Counted from the stretch's first letter, positions 42,871-53,394 are shown. The stretch is DNA of 64,000 nt from Arcticibacter tournemirensis (GCF_006716645.1 NZ_VFPL01000001.1:2108001-2172000); one strand, 5' to 3'. The notes: generated by a model from the sequence alone, not told the origin. Numbers and translations are program-made.

Positions 42871-43087
42871 GAGTTGTAGGATGTGGGTTGCAAGTTGCAG
42901 GTTGTGTATCCAAGGGCTCCTTTGATAACATTCGCTTTTAGTAATCAGCTTTAAGCTTTTACATATGCTTCATGTTTCAATCTAAAGCTTTTAACTCAAC
43001 GCTTTCAGCTTTGGACTTTAAGCTTTTAACTTTTGTATTCAACTTTGAGCTTTACGCTCGCAAGCCAAAACCCGCAACCTGCAGCAT
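42871..43087. repeat. Complex heptamer region between the regulator and mqnC
   Basis: Left part 42871-42905 has five units (GAGTTGT, AGGATGT, GGGTTGC, AAGTTGC, AGGTTGT). The middle, 42985-43033, has seven in register (AAGCTTT, TAACTCA, ACGCTTT, CAGCTTT, GGACTTT, AAGCTTT, TAACTTT). The right end, 43074-43087 (CCGCAAC, CTGCAGC), is complementary in type to the left part. It ends 3 nt from the mqnC stop. Confidence 0.75.
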
Positions 43088-43090
43088 TCT

Positions 43091-44215
43091 CTAATAATTA
43101 ATAGTTTGCTGTTCGATCTGAGGCGGGATTTCCCTGAATCCATATTTCTGATTGCGCAGTTGTGGCTCAAAGCCCGCTTCCTGGATTGCCTGTTGAATTC
43201 CCGCCGATGTAAACCGGTGGGGAGCCCCTGCTGCACTCACTACATTTTCTTCTATCATGATTGATCCGAAATCGTTAGCTCCGGCATGCAGGCATATCTG
43301 CGCAACGTTTTTGCCAACTGTAAGCCAGGAAGCCTGAATGTTTTTAATATTAGGAAGCATGATCCTGCTTAAGGCCAGCATCCGGATGTACTCATCGGCA
43401 CTAACCTCATTGCTGATTCCCCGTACTCTTTTAAGTAAGGTTCCATCGTCCTGAAACGGCCATGGAATGAAAGCAATAAAGCCATTGGCATCCTCTGGCT
43501 TTTCAGACTGTACCTGCCTGATCCAAACAAGATGTTCAAATCGTTCTTCTACCGTTTCTACATGGCCGAACATCATCGTTGCAGAGGTTGTGAGGCCTAA
43601 TTTATGTGCTGCACGCATTACATCAAGCCACTCCTGTCCTCCGCATTTTCCTTTAGAGATGAGGCGGCGCACCCGGTCATTAAGGATTTCGGCTCCGGCT
43701 CCAGGAAGTGAATCAAGGCCGGCATCCATCAGGGCCTGTAAAACATCGGTATGACTCATCCCTTCCAATTTTGCAATATGTGCCACTTCGGGCGGGCCGA
43801 GAGAATGCAATTTCAGGGTAGGATAGAGCTCTTTTAATTGTTTGAACAAGGTAGTATAGAACGACAATCCGAGGTCGGGATGATGTCCGCCTTGTAATAA
43901 AAGCTGGTCGCCCCCGAGTCTGAATGTTTCTTCTATCTTTACTTTATAAGTTTCTATATCCGTTATATAGCTCTCAGCGTGACCGGGGCGGCGAAAAAAG
44001 TTGCAGAATTTGCAGTTTGCTATACAAACATTGGTCGTGTTTAAGTTGCGGTCTATTTGCCAGGTGACTTTGCCATGCGGCACCTGTATTTTACGTAATT
44101 CATTAGCAGTATACATCAACTCGGATGTAGTTGCATTTTTGAACAGGTAAACACCTTCCTCTATTGAAAGAAAATCAAAAGCCAAAGCCCGCTGTAGCAA
44201 ATCCCTTGTATCCAT
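43091..44215 (-). CDS. mqnC: Cyclic dehypoxanthinyl futalosine synthase (radical SAM)
   Basis: The start ATG 44213-44215 (MDTRDLLQRA) gives 374 residues. The radical SAM Cys64-x3-Cys68-x2-Cys71 (CIANCKFC) is preceded by LNTTNVC; GGDQLLLQGGHHPDLG and GAGAEILNDRVR are typical of MqnC. It makes the cyclic intermediate of the futalosine route to menaquinone, showing this organism uses that route. A TATCTTTG box ends 5 nt before the start codon, so the mRNA is probably leaderless. Confidence 0.94.
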   Translation of the reverse strand: MDTRDLLQRALAFDFLSIEEGVYLFKNATTSELMYTANELRKIQVPHGKVTWQIDRNLNTTNVCIANCKFCNFFRRPGHAESYITDIETYKVKIEETFRLGGDQLLLQGGHHPDLGLSFYTTLFKQLKELYPTLKLHSLGPPEVAHIAKLEGMSHTDVLQALMDAGLDSLPGAGAEILNDRVRRLISKGKCGGQEWLDVMRAAHKLGLTTSATMMFGHVETVEERFEHLVWIRQVQSEKPEDANGFIAFIPWPFQDDGTLLKRVRGISNEVSADEYIRMLALSRIMLPNIKNIQASWLTVGKNVAQICLHAGANDFGSIMIEENVVSAAGAPHRFTSAGIQQAIQEAGFEPQLRNQKYGFREIPPQIEQQTINY

Positions 44216-44220
44216 TGCTG

Positions 44221-44228
44221 CAAAGATA
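44221..44228 (-). promoter_or_regulatory. -7 box of mqnC, probably leaderless
   Basis: Minus-strand TATCTTTG is a perfect TAnnTTTG box, with 5 nt to the start codon. Heptamer repeats occupy 44232-44259, where the -33 element should be. Confidence 0.5.
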
Positions 44229-44231
44229 AAT

Positions 44232-44259
44232 AGCAATCAGCAATGAGCAATCAGCAATC
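44232..44259. repeat. Heptamer array over the mqnC promoter
   Basis: Four units in register: AGCAATC, AGCAATG, AGCAATC, AGCAATC; on the other strand ATTGCTG and ATTGCTC. It lies 3 bp upstream of the mqnC -7 box. Confidence 0.8.
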
Positions 44260-44348
44260 GGATTTTATTTGTGATTTATGATGTTCGACTTACAAATAAT
44301 TCAGCGGGGCAGCTTTATTGGGGAATTTCCTTAAGCCAATCGCCCATT

Positions 44349-45317
44349 CTAACGTTCGGCTTCTAGTATGTTATTTACAATCTTGACGGCATGTTCGCGC
44401 GAATTTTCAATAAAATAGGTATGCGTATCCATTCCTCCGCAAACTACACCTGCCATGTAAACGCCCGGAATATTAGTTTCCATTGTATCAGGGTTATGAG
44501 AAGGAAGCTTTCTGTCGTCGATCGAGCAGTTAATTCCAATGTGCTTCAGGAAGTTAAAGTTAGGTCTGTAGCCGGTCATTGCCAGCACAAAATCGTTCGC
44601 TATAGTGATTTTGCCTTCTGTACTTTCTATGTCGATTTCGCTTTCCCGGATTGCAGTAACCCTGGAATTAAAATAGGCTTTTATACTCCCTTCTTTAATA
44701 CGGTTTACAATATCGGGCCGCACCCAATATTTTACCCTGGAGTCGATTTCATCGCCTTTTACGATCATAGTCACTTCTGCCGATTTCCGGTAGGTTTCAA
44801 GAGCAGCATCTACCGCCGAATTTCCCGCTCCGATAACAGCAACCCGCTGCATGGCATAGTAATGTGGGTCCTTATAGTAATGGCTTACTTTCGGCAGATC
44901 TTCCCCCGGAATATCAAGTTTTACCGGCACATCATAGAATCCTGTTGCAACGATAATATTTTTCGCGAAGTAGCTTGCTTTGCTCGTCTCGATAAGGAAT
45001 GCTCCATCGGTTTCTGATACTTTAGAAACCAATTCAAAGAGCCGTATATTAAGATTATAATGAATTGCAGCCCTGCGGTAATATTCAAGCGCTTCTGCCC
45101 GCGTAGGCTTCAGGCTGATTGACACAAACGGAATGTCGCCTATCTCTAATTTCTCTGAGGTAGAGAAAAAGGTCATGTTGGCCGGATAATTATATAAGGA
45201 ATTTACAAGGCAGCCTTTTTCAATTATTACATAGGATAAGCCGGCTTTACCCGCTTCAATTCCACATGTAAGGCCAATAGGGCCAGCACCTATGATCAAA
45301 ACATCAATATGGACCAT
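44349..45317 (-). CDS. ypdA: YpdA-type FAD-dependent reductase
   Basis: The 322-residue protein has the FAD-binding GAGPIG at 10-15, an NADPH-binding GAGNSAVDAALE near 163, and MAGVVCGGMDTHTYFIENSREHA at the end. This matches YpdA, the putative bacillithiol-disulfide reductase. No CxxC active site is present, as expected for this group. It suggests bacillithiol in the organism; other bacillithiol genes are not in the window. Confidence 0.9.
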   Translation of the reverse strand: MVHIDVLIIGAGPIGLTCGIEAGKAGLSYVIIEKGCLVNSLYNYPANMTFFSTSEKLEIGDIPFVSISLKPTRAEALEYYRRAAIHYNLNIRLFELVSKVSETDGAFLIETSKASYFAKNIIVATGFYDVPVKLDIPGEDLPKVSHYYKDPHYYAMQRVAVIGAGNSAVDAALETYRKSAEVTMIVKGDEIDSRVKYWVRPDIVNRIKEGSIKAYFNSRVTAIRESEIDIESTEGKITIANDFVLAMTGYRPNFNFLKHIGINCSIDDRKLPSHNPDTMETNIPGVYMAGVVCGGMDTHTYFIENSREHAVKIVNNILEAER

Positions 45318-45368
45318 AATTATCGGATTAAGATAGAAGCAATGAGAACGTATTGCCCCATTAAAGCT

Positions 45369-45410
45369 AAGAGTTTGAAATGAGCAGGGGTATGCTTATT
45401 CCAAACTCTT
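45369..45410 (-). terminator. Hairpin after the fsa gene
   Basis: A 17-bp imperfect stem (AAGAGTTTG pairs with CAAACTCTT, extended after one mismatch) has an 8-nt loop. It lies 9 nt after the fsa stop; a U-tract on the minus strand is weak. Confidence 0.55.
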
Positions 45411-45419
45411 TTCTATTTA

Positions 45420-46079
45420 TTATTTGCCTGCTGCTTTTGCATGGTCGGCAAGAAATTGTGCCAGGCCGTTATCTGTTAAAGGATGTTTTAGCAGTCCTAC
45501 GATAGCCGACAGGGGAGCAGTAATAACATCAGCTCCGATTTTAGCGCATTCGATAACGTGCATAGAATGACGTACTGAAGCAGCCAATATTTGTGTTGGA
45601 TAACCATAATTATCGTAGATAGTTCTGATGTCCTCAATCAGAGTTAGTCCGTCTGTAGAAATGTCGTCAAGCCGTCCAACAAAAGGAGATACGTAAGTAG
45701 CTCCAGCCTTAGCAGCAAGTAAAGCCTGCCCTGCAGAGAAAACCAAAGTGCAGTTTGTTTTTATGCCTTTAGAGGTGAAATACTTAATCGCCTTAATTCC
45801 GTCCTTTATCATCGGAACTTTCACAACAATTCTTTCATGCAGTTTTGCCAGCGCCTCGCCTTCAGCAACGATCTCGTCGAAAGTTGTAGCTATAACTTCA
45901 GCACTCACATCGCCATCTGTAATGTCGCAAATAGCTTTGTAGTGATTGATGATGTTCTCATGCCCTGTAATTCCTTCTTTGGCCATAAGGCTGGGGTTGG
46001 TTGTTACGCCATCCAGTACTCCCATGTCGTGGGCTTCTTTAATCTGAGCAAGATTTGCTGTGTCAATAAAAAATTTCAT
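45420..46079 (-). CDS. fsa: Fructose-6-phosphate aldolase/transaldolase-like protein
   Basis: The 219-residue protein has [36 protein letters not shown], the Schiff-base lysine in [46 protein letters not shown] and [19 protein letters not shown]. This is the short transaldolase subfamily that includes FSA and the MipB/TalC group; transaldolase activity is as likely as aldolase. It should act in the pentose phosphate pathway, fitting the xylose genes 10 kb away. Confidence 0.92.
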   Translation of the reverse strand: MKFFIDTANLAQIKEAHDMGVLDGVTTNPSLMAKEGITGHENIINHYKAICDITDGDVSAEVIATTFDEIVAEGEALAKLHERIVVKVPMIKDGIKAIKYFTSKGIKTNCTLVFSAGQALLAAKAGATYVSPFVGRLDDISTDGLTLIEDIRTIYDNYGYPTQILAASVRHSMHVIECAKIGADVITAPLSAIVGLLKHPLTDNGLAQFLADHAKAAGK

Positions 46080-46167
46080 GTAGTTTAATTAATATGTTGA
46101 AAGGATCTGTCTGAGAAATTATGGTAGATAATACCGCAAAGTGAATGGTCAGCCGAAAGGCTTTATT

Positions 46168-46240
46168 AATTGTCAGGCGATTGTGAATTGGAGCTATATC
46201 GGTCATGGGCTAATTGTCAAATTAACAATTGACAAATTAG
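46168..46240. repeat. Degenerate ATTG-type repeats next to the SRP RNA
   Basis: Units such as ATTGTCA, ATTGTGA and ATTGGAG and an inverted pair (CTAATTGTCAAATT with AATTGACAAATTAG) are present, but the 7-bp register is poor. It is placed downstream of the SRP RNA on the minus strand. Confidence 0.45.
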
Positions 46241-46250
46241 AGAAAAAAAA

Positions 46251-46349
46251 GTGGGCTAGCACCTTCTATCGCACCGCTACAACCCTCTACCCTTGCTGCG
46301 TTCCCACCCTGGGGGAGTTCAAGAGGAGCTGGTCGTAGAAGACTAACCC
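46251..46349 (-). ncRNA. ffs: Signal recognition particle RNA, small bacterial type
   Basis: The minus strand reads as a 4.5S-like RNA of about 100 nt. The conserved Ffh-binding region is present: AACTCCCCCAGGGTG, GGAA tetraloop, then CGCAGCAAGGGTAG. The 5' segment GGGTTAGTCTTCTA pairs with the 3' segment TAGAAGGTGCTAGCCC to form the outer stem. Eight to nine T residues follow (46242-46250 complement). A TATATTTG box (46354-46361) sits just upstream. The ends are estimated from the outer stem and promoter spacing. Confidence 0.85.
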
Positions 46350-46353
46350 GGGG

Positions 46354-46361
46354 CAAATATA
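46354..46361 (-). promoter_or_regulatory. -7 box of the SRP RNA gene
   Basis: Minus-strand TATATTTG matches TAnnTTTG, with the expected 5' end of the RNA about 5 nt downstream. Confidence 0.6.
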
Positions 46362-46628
46362 GCAAATATGCGGAACGTTGAAGAATCAATTTGAATATTT
46401 TTAAAATAAGCCGTACATTAGAATTTCCTCTATGCGTTAGTGATTCTGCGAAATTGTTTGAGGAAAAGTATGATTTAATATATTGTCAAGTTTTTACTTT
46501 TAATTTTATAAATTTGATAAAATATATTATGTTTGCTATTGCAGAATTGAAGAATAAACAAAAATTGTTGAATTGTCCTAATTTTGAGGTGAAATCCTTA
46601 ATTTCGTAATATTTGCATTATAAATCTG

Positions 46629-49600
46629 ATGAAACAAATCGAAAATGAGCAGCTGGGATTGTATCGTCCTGAATTCGAACATGACTCTTGTGGAGTAGGC
46701 TTTATTACACATATTGACGGCCACAGGTCACACCAGATCGTGTCAGATGCTTTAACTATTCTTGAGAATATGGAGCATAGAGGCGCGTGCGGATGCGATC
46801 CGGAAACCGGGGATGGTGCCGGAATTTTATTACAGATACCTCATGAGTTCCTGATAGAAGAGTGTATTTCACTTGATATTCATCTGGGAGAGCCAGCTCA
46901 TTATGGTGTTGGTATGATCTTCTTTCCCAAGGAAATTACGGCGAGAGAGTCATGCCGTACTGTCATCGTTAATTCTGCCGAAAAGATGGGCTTACCGTTA
47001 TTGGGGTTCAGGAAATTACCGGTCGATGCTTCCGTGGTTGGACAAACAGCTCTGGCTGTTGAACCATCTGTTGAACAGGTTTTTATCGGTCGCCCGGATA
47101 ATATCAACAATGCCGACGACTTCGAACGTAAGCTATATGTTTTAAGAAGACTGATCAGCAAGACAATCACCGAAACAGTAGTACAGGGAAGCGACTTTTA
47201 TATCGCCTCGATGTCATGCCGCGTGATTGTTTATAAAGGTCAGCTTACAACATATCAGCTTAGAACATACTATTCCGACCTTGCCGATGCGCGCCTTACT
47301 TCCGCATTTGGGATGGTTCACAGTCGTTTTTCGACAAATACATTCCCGTCCTGGAAGCTGGCACAGCCTTTCCGGTTCATGGCGCATAACGGAGAGATCA
47401 ACACTCTTACCGGTAACCTTAACTGGTTCTATTCAGGTCTTAGATCCTACGCTTCTTCTTACTTTTCAGCAGAAGAGATGGATATTATACTGCCTGTGAT
47501 TGATGCCAACCAGTCGGATTCTGCCTGTCTTGACAACGTAGTAGAGGTGTTGGTGCATACCGGTCGTGCATTGCCTCATGTCATGATGATGCTGGTGCCT
47601 GAAGCATGGGATGGAAATGAACAAATGGATCCTGTGAAAAAAGCGTTCTATGAGTTTCATGCGACATTAATGGAGCCTTGGGATGGTCCTGCTGCCCTTA
47701 CTTTTACGGATGGCAGGCAGATAGGGGCTTTACTCGACAGAAATGGTCTTCGTCCACTGCGTTATGCTATTACTAACGACAAAAGGGTAATTGTTGCCTC
47801 TGAGGCCGGGGCTTTACCAATATCCGAAAAGATTATTGTAAAAAAAGGACGTCTTCAGCCAGGAAAAATGTTCCTTGTGGATATTGCTGAGGGCAAGATC
47901 ATCACCGATCAGGAAATTAAACACAAAGTAGCTTCGGCTCAACCTTACGGAGAATGGCTTGAGAATTATAAAATTAGGATGGAAGAGCTTCCTGAGCCCA
48001 GGATTGCTTTTACAAATCTCTCAAAAGAATCTGTTCTGAAGTACCAGCAGGTATTTGGTTATTCCCGTGAAGATATAGAAACCATTGTTAAACCAATGGC
48101 CGTGGATGGTAAAGAGCCAATAGGTTCCATGGGTACAGACGTACCACTGGCCGTATTGTCCGACCGCCCTCAGCATATTTCAAGCTATTTTAAGCAATTC
48201 TTTGCACAGGTAACGAATCCGCCTATCGACCCTATTCGCGAGAGAATGGTGATGAGCCTGGCTACTTTCATTGGAAATAACGGGAATCTCTTTGACGAAG
48301 ATAAGATGCATTGCCATTGCGTTGCATTGCGTCATCCTATTCTGAATAATAACGAACTTGAAAAGTTAAGAAGTATTGATACCGGAATGTTTCATTCCAA
48401 AACACTCTATACTTATTTCAAAGCGGATGGCCAACCAGGTTCTTTACAGAAAGGGATAGCCCGTCTATGCCGTTATGCCGAAGATGCTGTGGATGATGGT
48501 TTTGAAGTGCTGATTTTGTCTGACAGGGCGGTTGACTCTGAGCATGCTCCGATTCCTTCGCTTCTCGCTGTTTCGGCTGTACATCACCACCTCATTAAAA
48601 AAGGCTACAGAGGTCAGGTCGGCCTTGTGGTAGAAGCCGGTGATGTATGGGAAGTGCACCATTTTGCGTGTCTCCTTGCATTCGGAGCTTCTGCTATCAA
48701 CCCTTATCTGGCCCTGGCAACTATTCAAACCTTAAAGGAAGAAAACAAGCTTGAGACATCGCTTGACTTTAAATACCTTTCTAAAAATTATATCAAGGCA
48801 GTATGTGATGGACTGCTGAAGATATTCTCGAAAATGGGAATTTCTACCCTTCAGTCGTATCACGGAGCACAGATATTTGAGATCCTCGGAATTAACAAGA
48901 GCGTAGTAGACCAGTATTTTACCGGCGCTGTTACCCGCATAGGTGGTCTCGGACTGGATGAGATAGCCAAGGAAAGCCTGTTTAAGCATAATCAGGGATT
49001 CATCTATTCCAAGGCGGATGAGCAGTTATTGCCGGAAGGCGGATTATATCAATGGAAGCGTCGGGGTGAGGCGCATTTGTTTAACCCTCAAACAGTTCAC
49101 CTGTTGCAGCAGTCGGCACGTACCGGTGATTACAGCGTTTATAAACAATACGCAAAGTTGATAAACGATCAGTCCGAGAAGATGTACACGCTGCGCGGGT
49201 TGTTTGATTTTGCACATCACCGTGAACCTGTACCTATTGAAGAGGTGGAGCCTATCGAAGCTATCATGAAACGTTTCGCTACAGGCGCTATGTCCTTTGG
49301 CTCGATTTCTCATGAAGCACACAGCACTCTGGCAATTGCAATGAACCGCATAGGTGGTAAAAGCAATACAGGAGAAGGCGGAGAGGATGAAATCAGATAT
49401 ACACCATTGGTTAATGGCGATTCTATGCGGTCAGCTATTAAGCAGGTAGCATCTGGAAGGTTCGGGGTGACGTCATACTACCTTACCAATGCAGATGAAC
49501 TTCAGATAAAAATGGCACAGGGCGCCAAGCCTGGAGAAGGAGGTCAATTACCAGGCGATAAAGTGGATAGCTGGATTGCAAAAGTGCGGCATTCTACTCC

Positions 49601-51149
49601 CGGAGTAGGACTTATATCTCCTCCGCCTCACCACGACATCTATTCTATCGAGGACCTTGCACAGCTGATCTTCGATTTGAAGAATGCCAACCGGCATGCT
49701 CGTATCAATGTGAAGCTGGTGTCAAAAGCAGGTGTCGGTACTATAGCAGCCGGTGTAGCCAAAGCCCATGCCGATGTGATCCTGGTTGCAGGGTACGATG
49801 GCGGAACCGGAGCTTCCCCGATCAGTTCAATTAAACATGCCGGACTACCATGGGAGCTTGGTTTGGCTGAAGCACATCAGACACTGGTTCGCAACCAGCT
49901 GAGAAGCCGTGTTGTCTTGCAGACTGACGGTCAGCTAAAAACCGGTCGTGATATAGCAGTGGCAGCTCTTTTAGGAGCAGAAGAATGGGGTGTTGCAACA
50001 GCTGCGCTCGTAGCAGGAGGTTGTATCATGATGCGTAAGTGTCACCTTAATACCTGTCCGGTTGGCGTTGCCACACAGGATCCCGAACTGCGTAAGCTAT
50101 TCAGCGGGAAACCGGAGCATATTGTAAATCTCTTCCGTTTCATTGCCGAAGAGTTAAGGGAAATTATGGCGGACCTTGGTTTCCGGACCGTAAATGAAAT
50201 GGTAGGCCGTTCTCAATTCCTGAAAGTCCGCGAAGGAAACATTCACTGGAAAGCACGTACGCTGGATCTTTCAGCGATACTTCATCCGGTAACTAATCCT
50301 TCCAAACAAACATTGTATAACAGTGAAAGCCAGGATCACGGAATGGATAACATTCTCGACTGGCAGCTCCTTGAACATGCGCAACAGGCACTTGAAAGCC
50401 GCACGCCGGTATTCGGTTCGTTTGAGGTGAAAAATACAGACCGTACGCTGGGTACCGTTTTGTCTAATGAACTTTCGAAACGATATCATTCGGCAGGATT
50501 GCCTGATAATACGATCAACTTTAAGTTTACAGGTTCTGCTGGACAGAGCTTTGGCGCCTTCTGCGCGAAAGGGATTTCTTTTGAGCTTGAAGGTGAGGCA
50601 AATGACTACGTGGGTAAAGGTCTCTCCGGTGCACGCCTGGCGATTTATCCTTCGGCCGAAAGCACGCTGGTTCCCGAGGAGAATATTATCATCGGTAACG
50701 TTGCTCTTTATGGTGCCACATCCGGCGAGCTTTTCGTTAGGGGACAGGCTGGAGAACGTTTCGCCGTACGTAATTCGGGTGCTACAGCGGTAGTGGAAGG
50801 AGTAGGAGACCACGGATGCGAATATATGACCGGCGGTCTGGCACTGATACTCGGTAAAACAGGCCGGAACTTTGCCGCCGGAATGAGCGGCGGTATAGCC
50901 TGGGTATACGATGTTGATGGTAACTTCGCTGATAACTGTAATCCTGAAATGGTGGATCTCGATCCGCTGACAGGAGAGGACGAGGAGCAAATACTAACCC
51001 TTCTTAAAAAGCATCTTCAGCTTACACAGAGCCATCTCGCTCTCTATCTGTTGAGCAACTGGGCCGAAGAAAGCCGCAGGTTTATCAAAGTGTTCCCTAA
51101 GGAGTATAAAAAAGTTTTACAACACGCACAATATCAATCAGCTAACTGA
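46629..51149 (+). CDS. gltB: Glutamate synthase large subunit
   Basis: The 1506-residue protein starts with a 20-residue propeptide, followed by Cys21 ([13 protein letters not shown]), the glutaminase nucleophile. The central and FMN-binding domains follow ([32 protein letters not shown] near 895, [15 protein letters not shown] near 1060), then the 3Fe-4S cysteines in [15 protein letters not shown] near 1137-1147, and the C-terminal GXGXG beta-helix. Length and order fit GltB. It transfers the amide of glutamine to 2-oxoglutarate. gltD follows after 2 nt. Confidence 0.98.
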   Translation: MKQIENEQLGLYRPEFEHDSCGVGFITHIDGHRSHQIVSDALTILENMEHRGACGCDPETGDGAGILLQIPHEFLIEECISLDIHLGEPAHYGVGMIFFPKEITARESCRTVIVNSAEKMGLPLLGFRKLPVDASVVGQTALAVEPSVEQVFIGRPDNINNADDFERKLYVLRRLISKTITETVVQGSDFYIASMSCRVIVYKGQLTTYQLRTYYSDLADARLTSAFGMVHSRFSTNTFPSWKLAQPFRFMAHNGEINTLTGNLNWFYSGLRSYASSYFSAEEMDIILPVIDANQSDSACLDNVVEVLVHTGRALPHVMMMLVPEAWDGNEQMDPVKKAFYEFHATLMEPWDGPAALTFTDGRQIGALLDRNGLRPLRYAITNDKRVIVASEAGALPISEKIIVKKGRLQPGKMFLVDIAEGKIITDQEIKHKVASAQPYGEWLENYKIRMEELPEPRIAFTNLSKESVLKYQQVFGYSREDIETIVKPMAVDGKEPIGSMGTDVPLAVLSDRPQHISSYFKQFFAQVTNPPIDPIRERMVMSLATFIGNNGNLFDEDKMHCHCVALRHPILNNNELEKLRSIDTGMFHSKTLYTYFKADGQPGSLQKGIARLCRYAEDAVDDGFEVLILSDRAVDSEHAPIPSLLAVSAVHHHLIKKGYRGQVGLVVEAGDVWEVHHFACLLAFGASAINPYLALATIQTLKEENKLETSLDFKYLSKNYIKAVCDGLLKIFSKMGISTLQSYHGAQIFEILGINKSVVDQYFTGAVTRIGGLGLDEIAKESLFKHNQGFIYSKADEQLLPEGGLYQWKRRGEAHLFNPQTVHLLQQSARTGDYSVYKQYAKLINDQSEKMYTLRGLFDFAHHREPVPIEEVEPIEAIMKRFATGAMSFGSISHEAHSTLAIAMNRIGGKSNTGEGGEDEIRYTPLVNGDSMRSAIKQVASGRFGVTSYYLTNADELQIKMAQGAKPGEGGQLPGDKVDSWIAKVRHSTPGVGLISPPPHHDIYSIEDLAQLIFDLKNANRHARINVKLVSKAGVGTIAAGVAKAHADVILVAGYDGGTGASPISSIKHAGLPWELGLAEAHQTLVRNQLRSRVVLQTDGQLKTGRDIAVAALLGAEEWGVATAALVAGGCIMMRKCHLNTCPVGVATQDPELRKLFSGKPEHIVNLFRFIAEELREIMADLGFRTVNEMVGRSQFLKVREGNIHWKARTLDLSAILHPVTNPSKQTLYNSESQDHGMDNILDWQLLEHAQQALESRTPVFGSFEVKNTDRTLGTVLSNELSKRYHSAGLPDNTINFKFTGSAGQSFGAFCAKGISFELEGEANDYVGKGLSGARLAIYPSAESTLVPEENIIIGNVALYGATSGELFVRGQAGERFAVRNSGATAVVEGVGDHGCEYMTGGLALILGKTGRNFAAGMSGGIAWVYDVDGNFADNCNPEMVDLDPLTGEDEEQILTLLKKHLQLTQSHLALYLLSNWAEESRRFIKVFPKEYKKVLQHAQYQSAN

Positions 51150-51151
51150 AA

Positions 51152-52624
51152 ATGGGAAAAGTGACCGGTTTTAAAGAGTACGCAAGAGAATTACCTCCGA
51201 AGAGGTCGGCTCAGGAGCGTATTAATGACTATAAAGAATTTACAGGCTGTTTCACAGAGGATAAACTGAACCATCAGGCTGCCCGCTGTATGAACTGCGG
51301 AATACCTTTCTGCCATTCAGGCTGCCCTCTGGGCAATATAATTCCTGAATTTAACGATGCAGTATATAAAGAAAACTGGGAAGAAGCTTACCGCATATTA
51401 TCTTCAACTAACAACTTCCCTGAATTTACAGGAAGGATTTGTCCTGCGCCCTGCGAAGCGGCTTGTGTACTGGGTATAAACAAACCCCCGGTCACAATTG
51501 AAGAGATTGAAAAGCACATTATTGAAATTGCCTTTTCAAAGGGTCTGGTACATGCTAAAGCACCACTTATCCGTTCAGGCAAAACTGTTGCTGTAATTGG
51601 ATCAGGGCCGGCCGGTCTGGCTGCGGCAGCTCAGCTCAACAAAGCAGGACATCTGGTAACCGTCTTCGAGCGCGATGACAAACCCGGAGGCCTTCTTCGC
51701 TACGGCATACCTGATTTTAAACTTGAAAAATGGGTTGTAGAGCGTCGCACAAAGCTGATGGAAGAAGAGGGGGTGGTATTTAAATGTAATACTGAAGTGG
51801 GTAAAGACATCAGTGCCGACGAATTATTACGTGGATACGATGCAGTAGTGCTTTCGGGTGGGTCAACAATACCACGTAACCTTCCAGCACCGGGAAGAGA
51901 GTTAAAAGGCGTTTATTACGCAATGCAGTTTTTGAAACAGCAAAATAAAAGAGTAAGCGGCACTGAGTTTGAAGAAGAATCAATTATGGCAACAGGTAAA
52001 GACGTTGTTGTGATAGGAGGTGGTGATACAGGTTCTGACTGCGTAGGTACTTCAAACCGCCATAAAGCAAACTCTGTAACTCAGTTTGAACTGATGCCTA
52101 AGCCGCCTGAAGCGCGAACAGAAAATATGCCGTGGCCTACATATCCAATGCTGCTTAAAACCAGTACATCACATGAGGAAGGCTGCGAACGTTCCTGGGG
52201 TATTAATACTAAAGAATTCATTGGCGATGAGAACGGTAACCTCAAGGGGGTAAAAGTTGTAGATGTAGAGTGGGAAACAGACGTATTTGGTCGTCCTTTG
52301 AAGTTTAAAGAAGTTGAAGGTACCGAGCGTGTACTTCCCTGCCAACTTGCCTTTTTGGCAATGGGCTTCCTTCATCCCCAGAAAGAAGGATTGCTTGAGC
52401 AGCTTGGCGTTGAACTCGATGCTCGTGGAAATGTAAAAGCTACAGAAGGCGTTTACCAGACTAACGTTAATAAAGTATTTGCTGCAGGAGATATGCGGCG
52501 CGGACAATCCCTGGTTGTTTGGGCGATCTCCGAAGGCCGTGAAGCAGCACGGCGAGTGGATCAGTTCCTTAGCGGACGCACTGCGCTGGAGAGTAAAGAT
52601 GCTGAAAGTATGTATGCGTTTTAA
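51152..52624 (+). CDS. gltD: Glutamate synthase small subunit
   Basis: The 490-residue protein has N-terminal 4Fe-4S cysteines (CMNCGIPFCHSGCPLGN and CPAPCEAACVLG), FAD site GSGPAGLAAAAQL near 150 and NADPH site VVIGGGDTGSDCVGTSNRH near 288, with a final AAGDMRRGQSLVVWAISEGREAA. It supplies electrons from NADPH to GltB. It is followed by an intrinsic terminator and a heptamer array. Confidence 0.98.
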   Translation: MGKVTGFKEYARELPPKRSAQERINDYKEFTGCFTEDKLNHQAARCMNCGIPFCHSGCPLGNIIPEFNDAVYKENWEEAYRILSSTNNFPEFTGRICPAPCEAACVLGINKPPVTIEEIEKHIIEIAFSKGLVHAKAPLIRSGKTVAVIGSGPAGLAAAAQLNKAGHLVTVFERDDKPGGLLRYGIPDFKLEKWVVERRTKLMEEEGVVFKCNTEVGKDISADELLRGYDAVVLSGGSTIPRNLPAPGRELKGVYYAMQFLKQQNKRVSGTEFEEESIMATGKDVVVIGGGDTGSDCVGTSNRHKANSVTQFELMPKPPEARTENMPWPTYPMLLKTSTSHEEGCERSWGINTKEFIGDENGNLKGVKVVDVEWETDVFGRPLKFKEVEGTERVLPCQLAFLAMGFLHPQKEGLLEQLGVELDARGNVKATEGVYQTNVNKVFAAGDMRRGQSLVVWAISEGREAARRVDQFLSGRTALESKDAESMYAF

Positions 52625-52664
52625 AAAAAGAAGCCTGCCCTTTTCCGGGCAGGTTTCTTTTTTT
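52623..52664 (+). terminator. Intrinsic terminator of gltBD
   Basis: An 18-bp stem with one G-T pair (52623-52640 with 52647-52664) has a 6-nt loop, with A-run and T-run at the base, so it can work in both directions. The 5' arm starts at the stop codon. Confidence 0.9.
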
Positions 52665-52667
52665 AAA

Positions 52668-52702
52668 AGCTATTGGCAGTTGGCAGTTAGCTATTGGCTC
52701 CT
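52668..52702 (+). repeat. Heptamer array downstream of gltD
   Basis: Five units: AGCTATT, GGCAGTT, GGCAGTT, AGCTATT and GGCTCCT. It starts 4 nt after the terminator and reads ATTGGCA in gltD sense. Confidence 0.82.
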
Positions 52703-52718
52703 GTAAAGCTGAATATAT

Positions 52719-52795
52719 CAGTTGCCAATAGCCAATAGCCTATAACCAGCAACCTACAACTCACAACCTACAACCCACGATCTACAACCTGCAAC
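52719..52795 (-). repeat. Heptamer array extending into the 3' end of the TrmH-type gene
   Basis: Eleven units in register: CAGTTGC, CAATAGC (two), CTATAAC, CAGCAAC, CTACAAC (three), TCACAAC, CCACGAT and CTGCAAC. In the gene's sense these are GTTGTAG, GTTGCAG and ATTGGCT types. The stop codon (52782-52784) and the last codons (Gly-Cys-Arg-Leu) are coded by the repeats. The left units pair with those after gltD. Confidence 0.88.
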
Positions 52796-53351
52796 CTGCC
52801 TTCGCAAAGAAATCCCATAGTACTATTCCTGCAGACACCACGATATTAAATGAGTGTTTTGTTCCGAATTGTGGAATTTCAATGCAGGTGTCAATCTCTT
52901 TCATTGCTTCGTCTGAAACGCCGTTCACCTCATTGCCGAATATCAGCGCATATTTTAACCCGTTTAACGGCTGGAAATCATTCAGCATTACGCTGTTTAA
53001 GGCCTGCTCGATTGCTACGATCTTATACCCGCTGGATTTCAATTCCCCGATAGCTTCAGATATTTCGGTAAAGTACTTCCAATCGATAGACTGGGTAGCG
53101 CCCAGCGCTGTTTTTTCAATTTCACGATGAGGTGGCTGACCGGTTATCCCGCATAGAAATATTTGCTCTACTGCAAACCCATCGCATGTACGGAAAATCG
53201 ACCCGACATTATGCATGCTTCTTACATTGTCGAGCACCACTGTGACGGGAAGTTTTTTTTGTTGCTTAAACGCTTCGACGCTGGCCCGGTTTAGCTCGTC
53301 CAGTTTGAGTTTCCGTACATTTTCTCCGGTTGTATCCTCCCTTGTGTCCAT
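52782..53351 (-). CDS. TrmH/SpoU-type RNA ribose methyltransferase
   Basis: The 189-residue protein has the SPOUT motifs: LDNVRSMHNVGSIFRTCDGF (motif 1), ALIFGNEVNGVSDEAMKEIDTCIEIPQFGTKHSFNIVVSAGIVLWDF (motifs 2 and 3). It should 2'-O-methylate a tRNA or rRNA nucleotide. Its length is that of short TrmH-like proteins. The last residues, GCRL, and the stop come from a heptamer array, so the native C-terminus has been replaced or extended. Confidence 0.9.
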   Translation of the reverse strand: MDTREDTTGENVRKLKLDELNRASVEAFKQQKKLPVTVVLDNVRSMHNVGSIFRTCDGFAVEQIFLCGITGQPPHREIEKTALGATQSIDWKYFTEISEAIGELKSSGYKIVAIEQALNSVMLNDFQPLNGLKYALIFGNEVNGVSDEAMKEIDTCIEIPQFGTKHSFNIVVSAGIVLWDFFAKAGCRL

Positions 53352-53394
53352 TTAAATAAAATATTCTGCAGACCAGAAAGATCTGCAAATGTAA

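Larger units (their letters stand above)
46080..46628. other. 549-bp region between fsa and gltB with the SRP RNA
   Basis: It holds the minus-strand SRP RNA at 46251-46349 with its -7 box, and degenerate ATTGnnn repeats (about 46168-46240, including an inverted AATTGTCA/TGACAATT pair). A near -7 box AATATTTG lies about 14 nt before the gltB start. The AT-rich stretch 46380-46610 shows no further feature. Confidence 0.6.

Noticed and set aside
50271-50990. 239-codon open frame antisense to gltB
   Set aside because: Coding on the other strand is certain (GltB GXGXG domain); the antisense frame has no family similarity.
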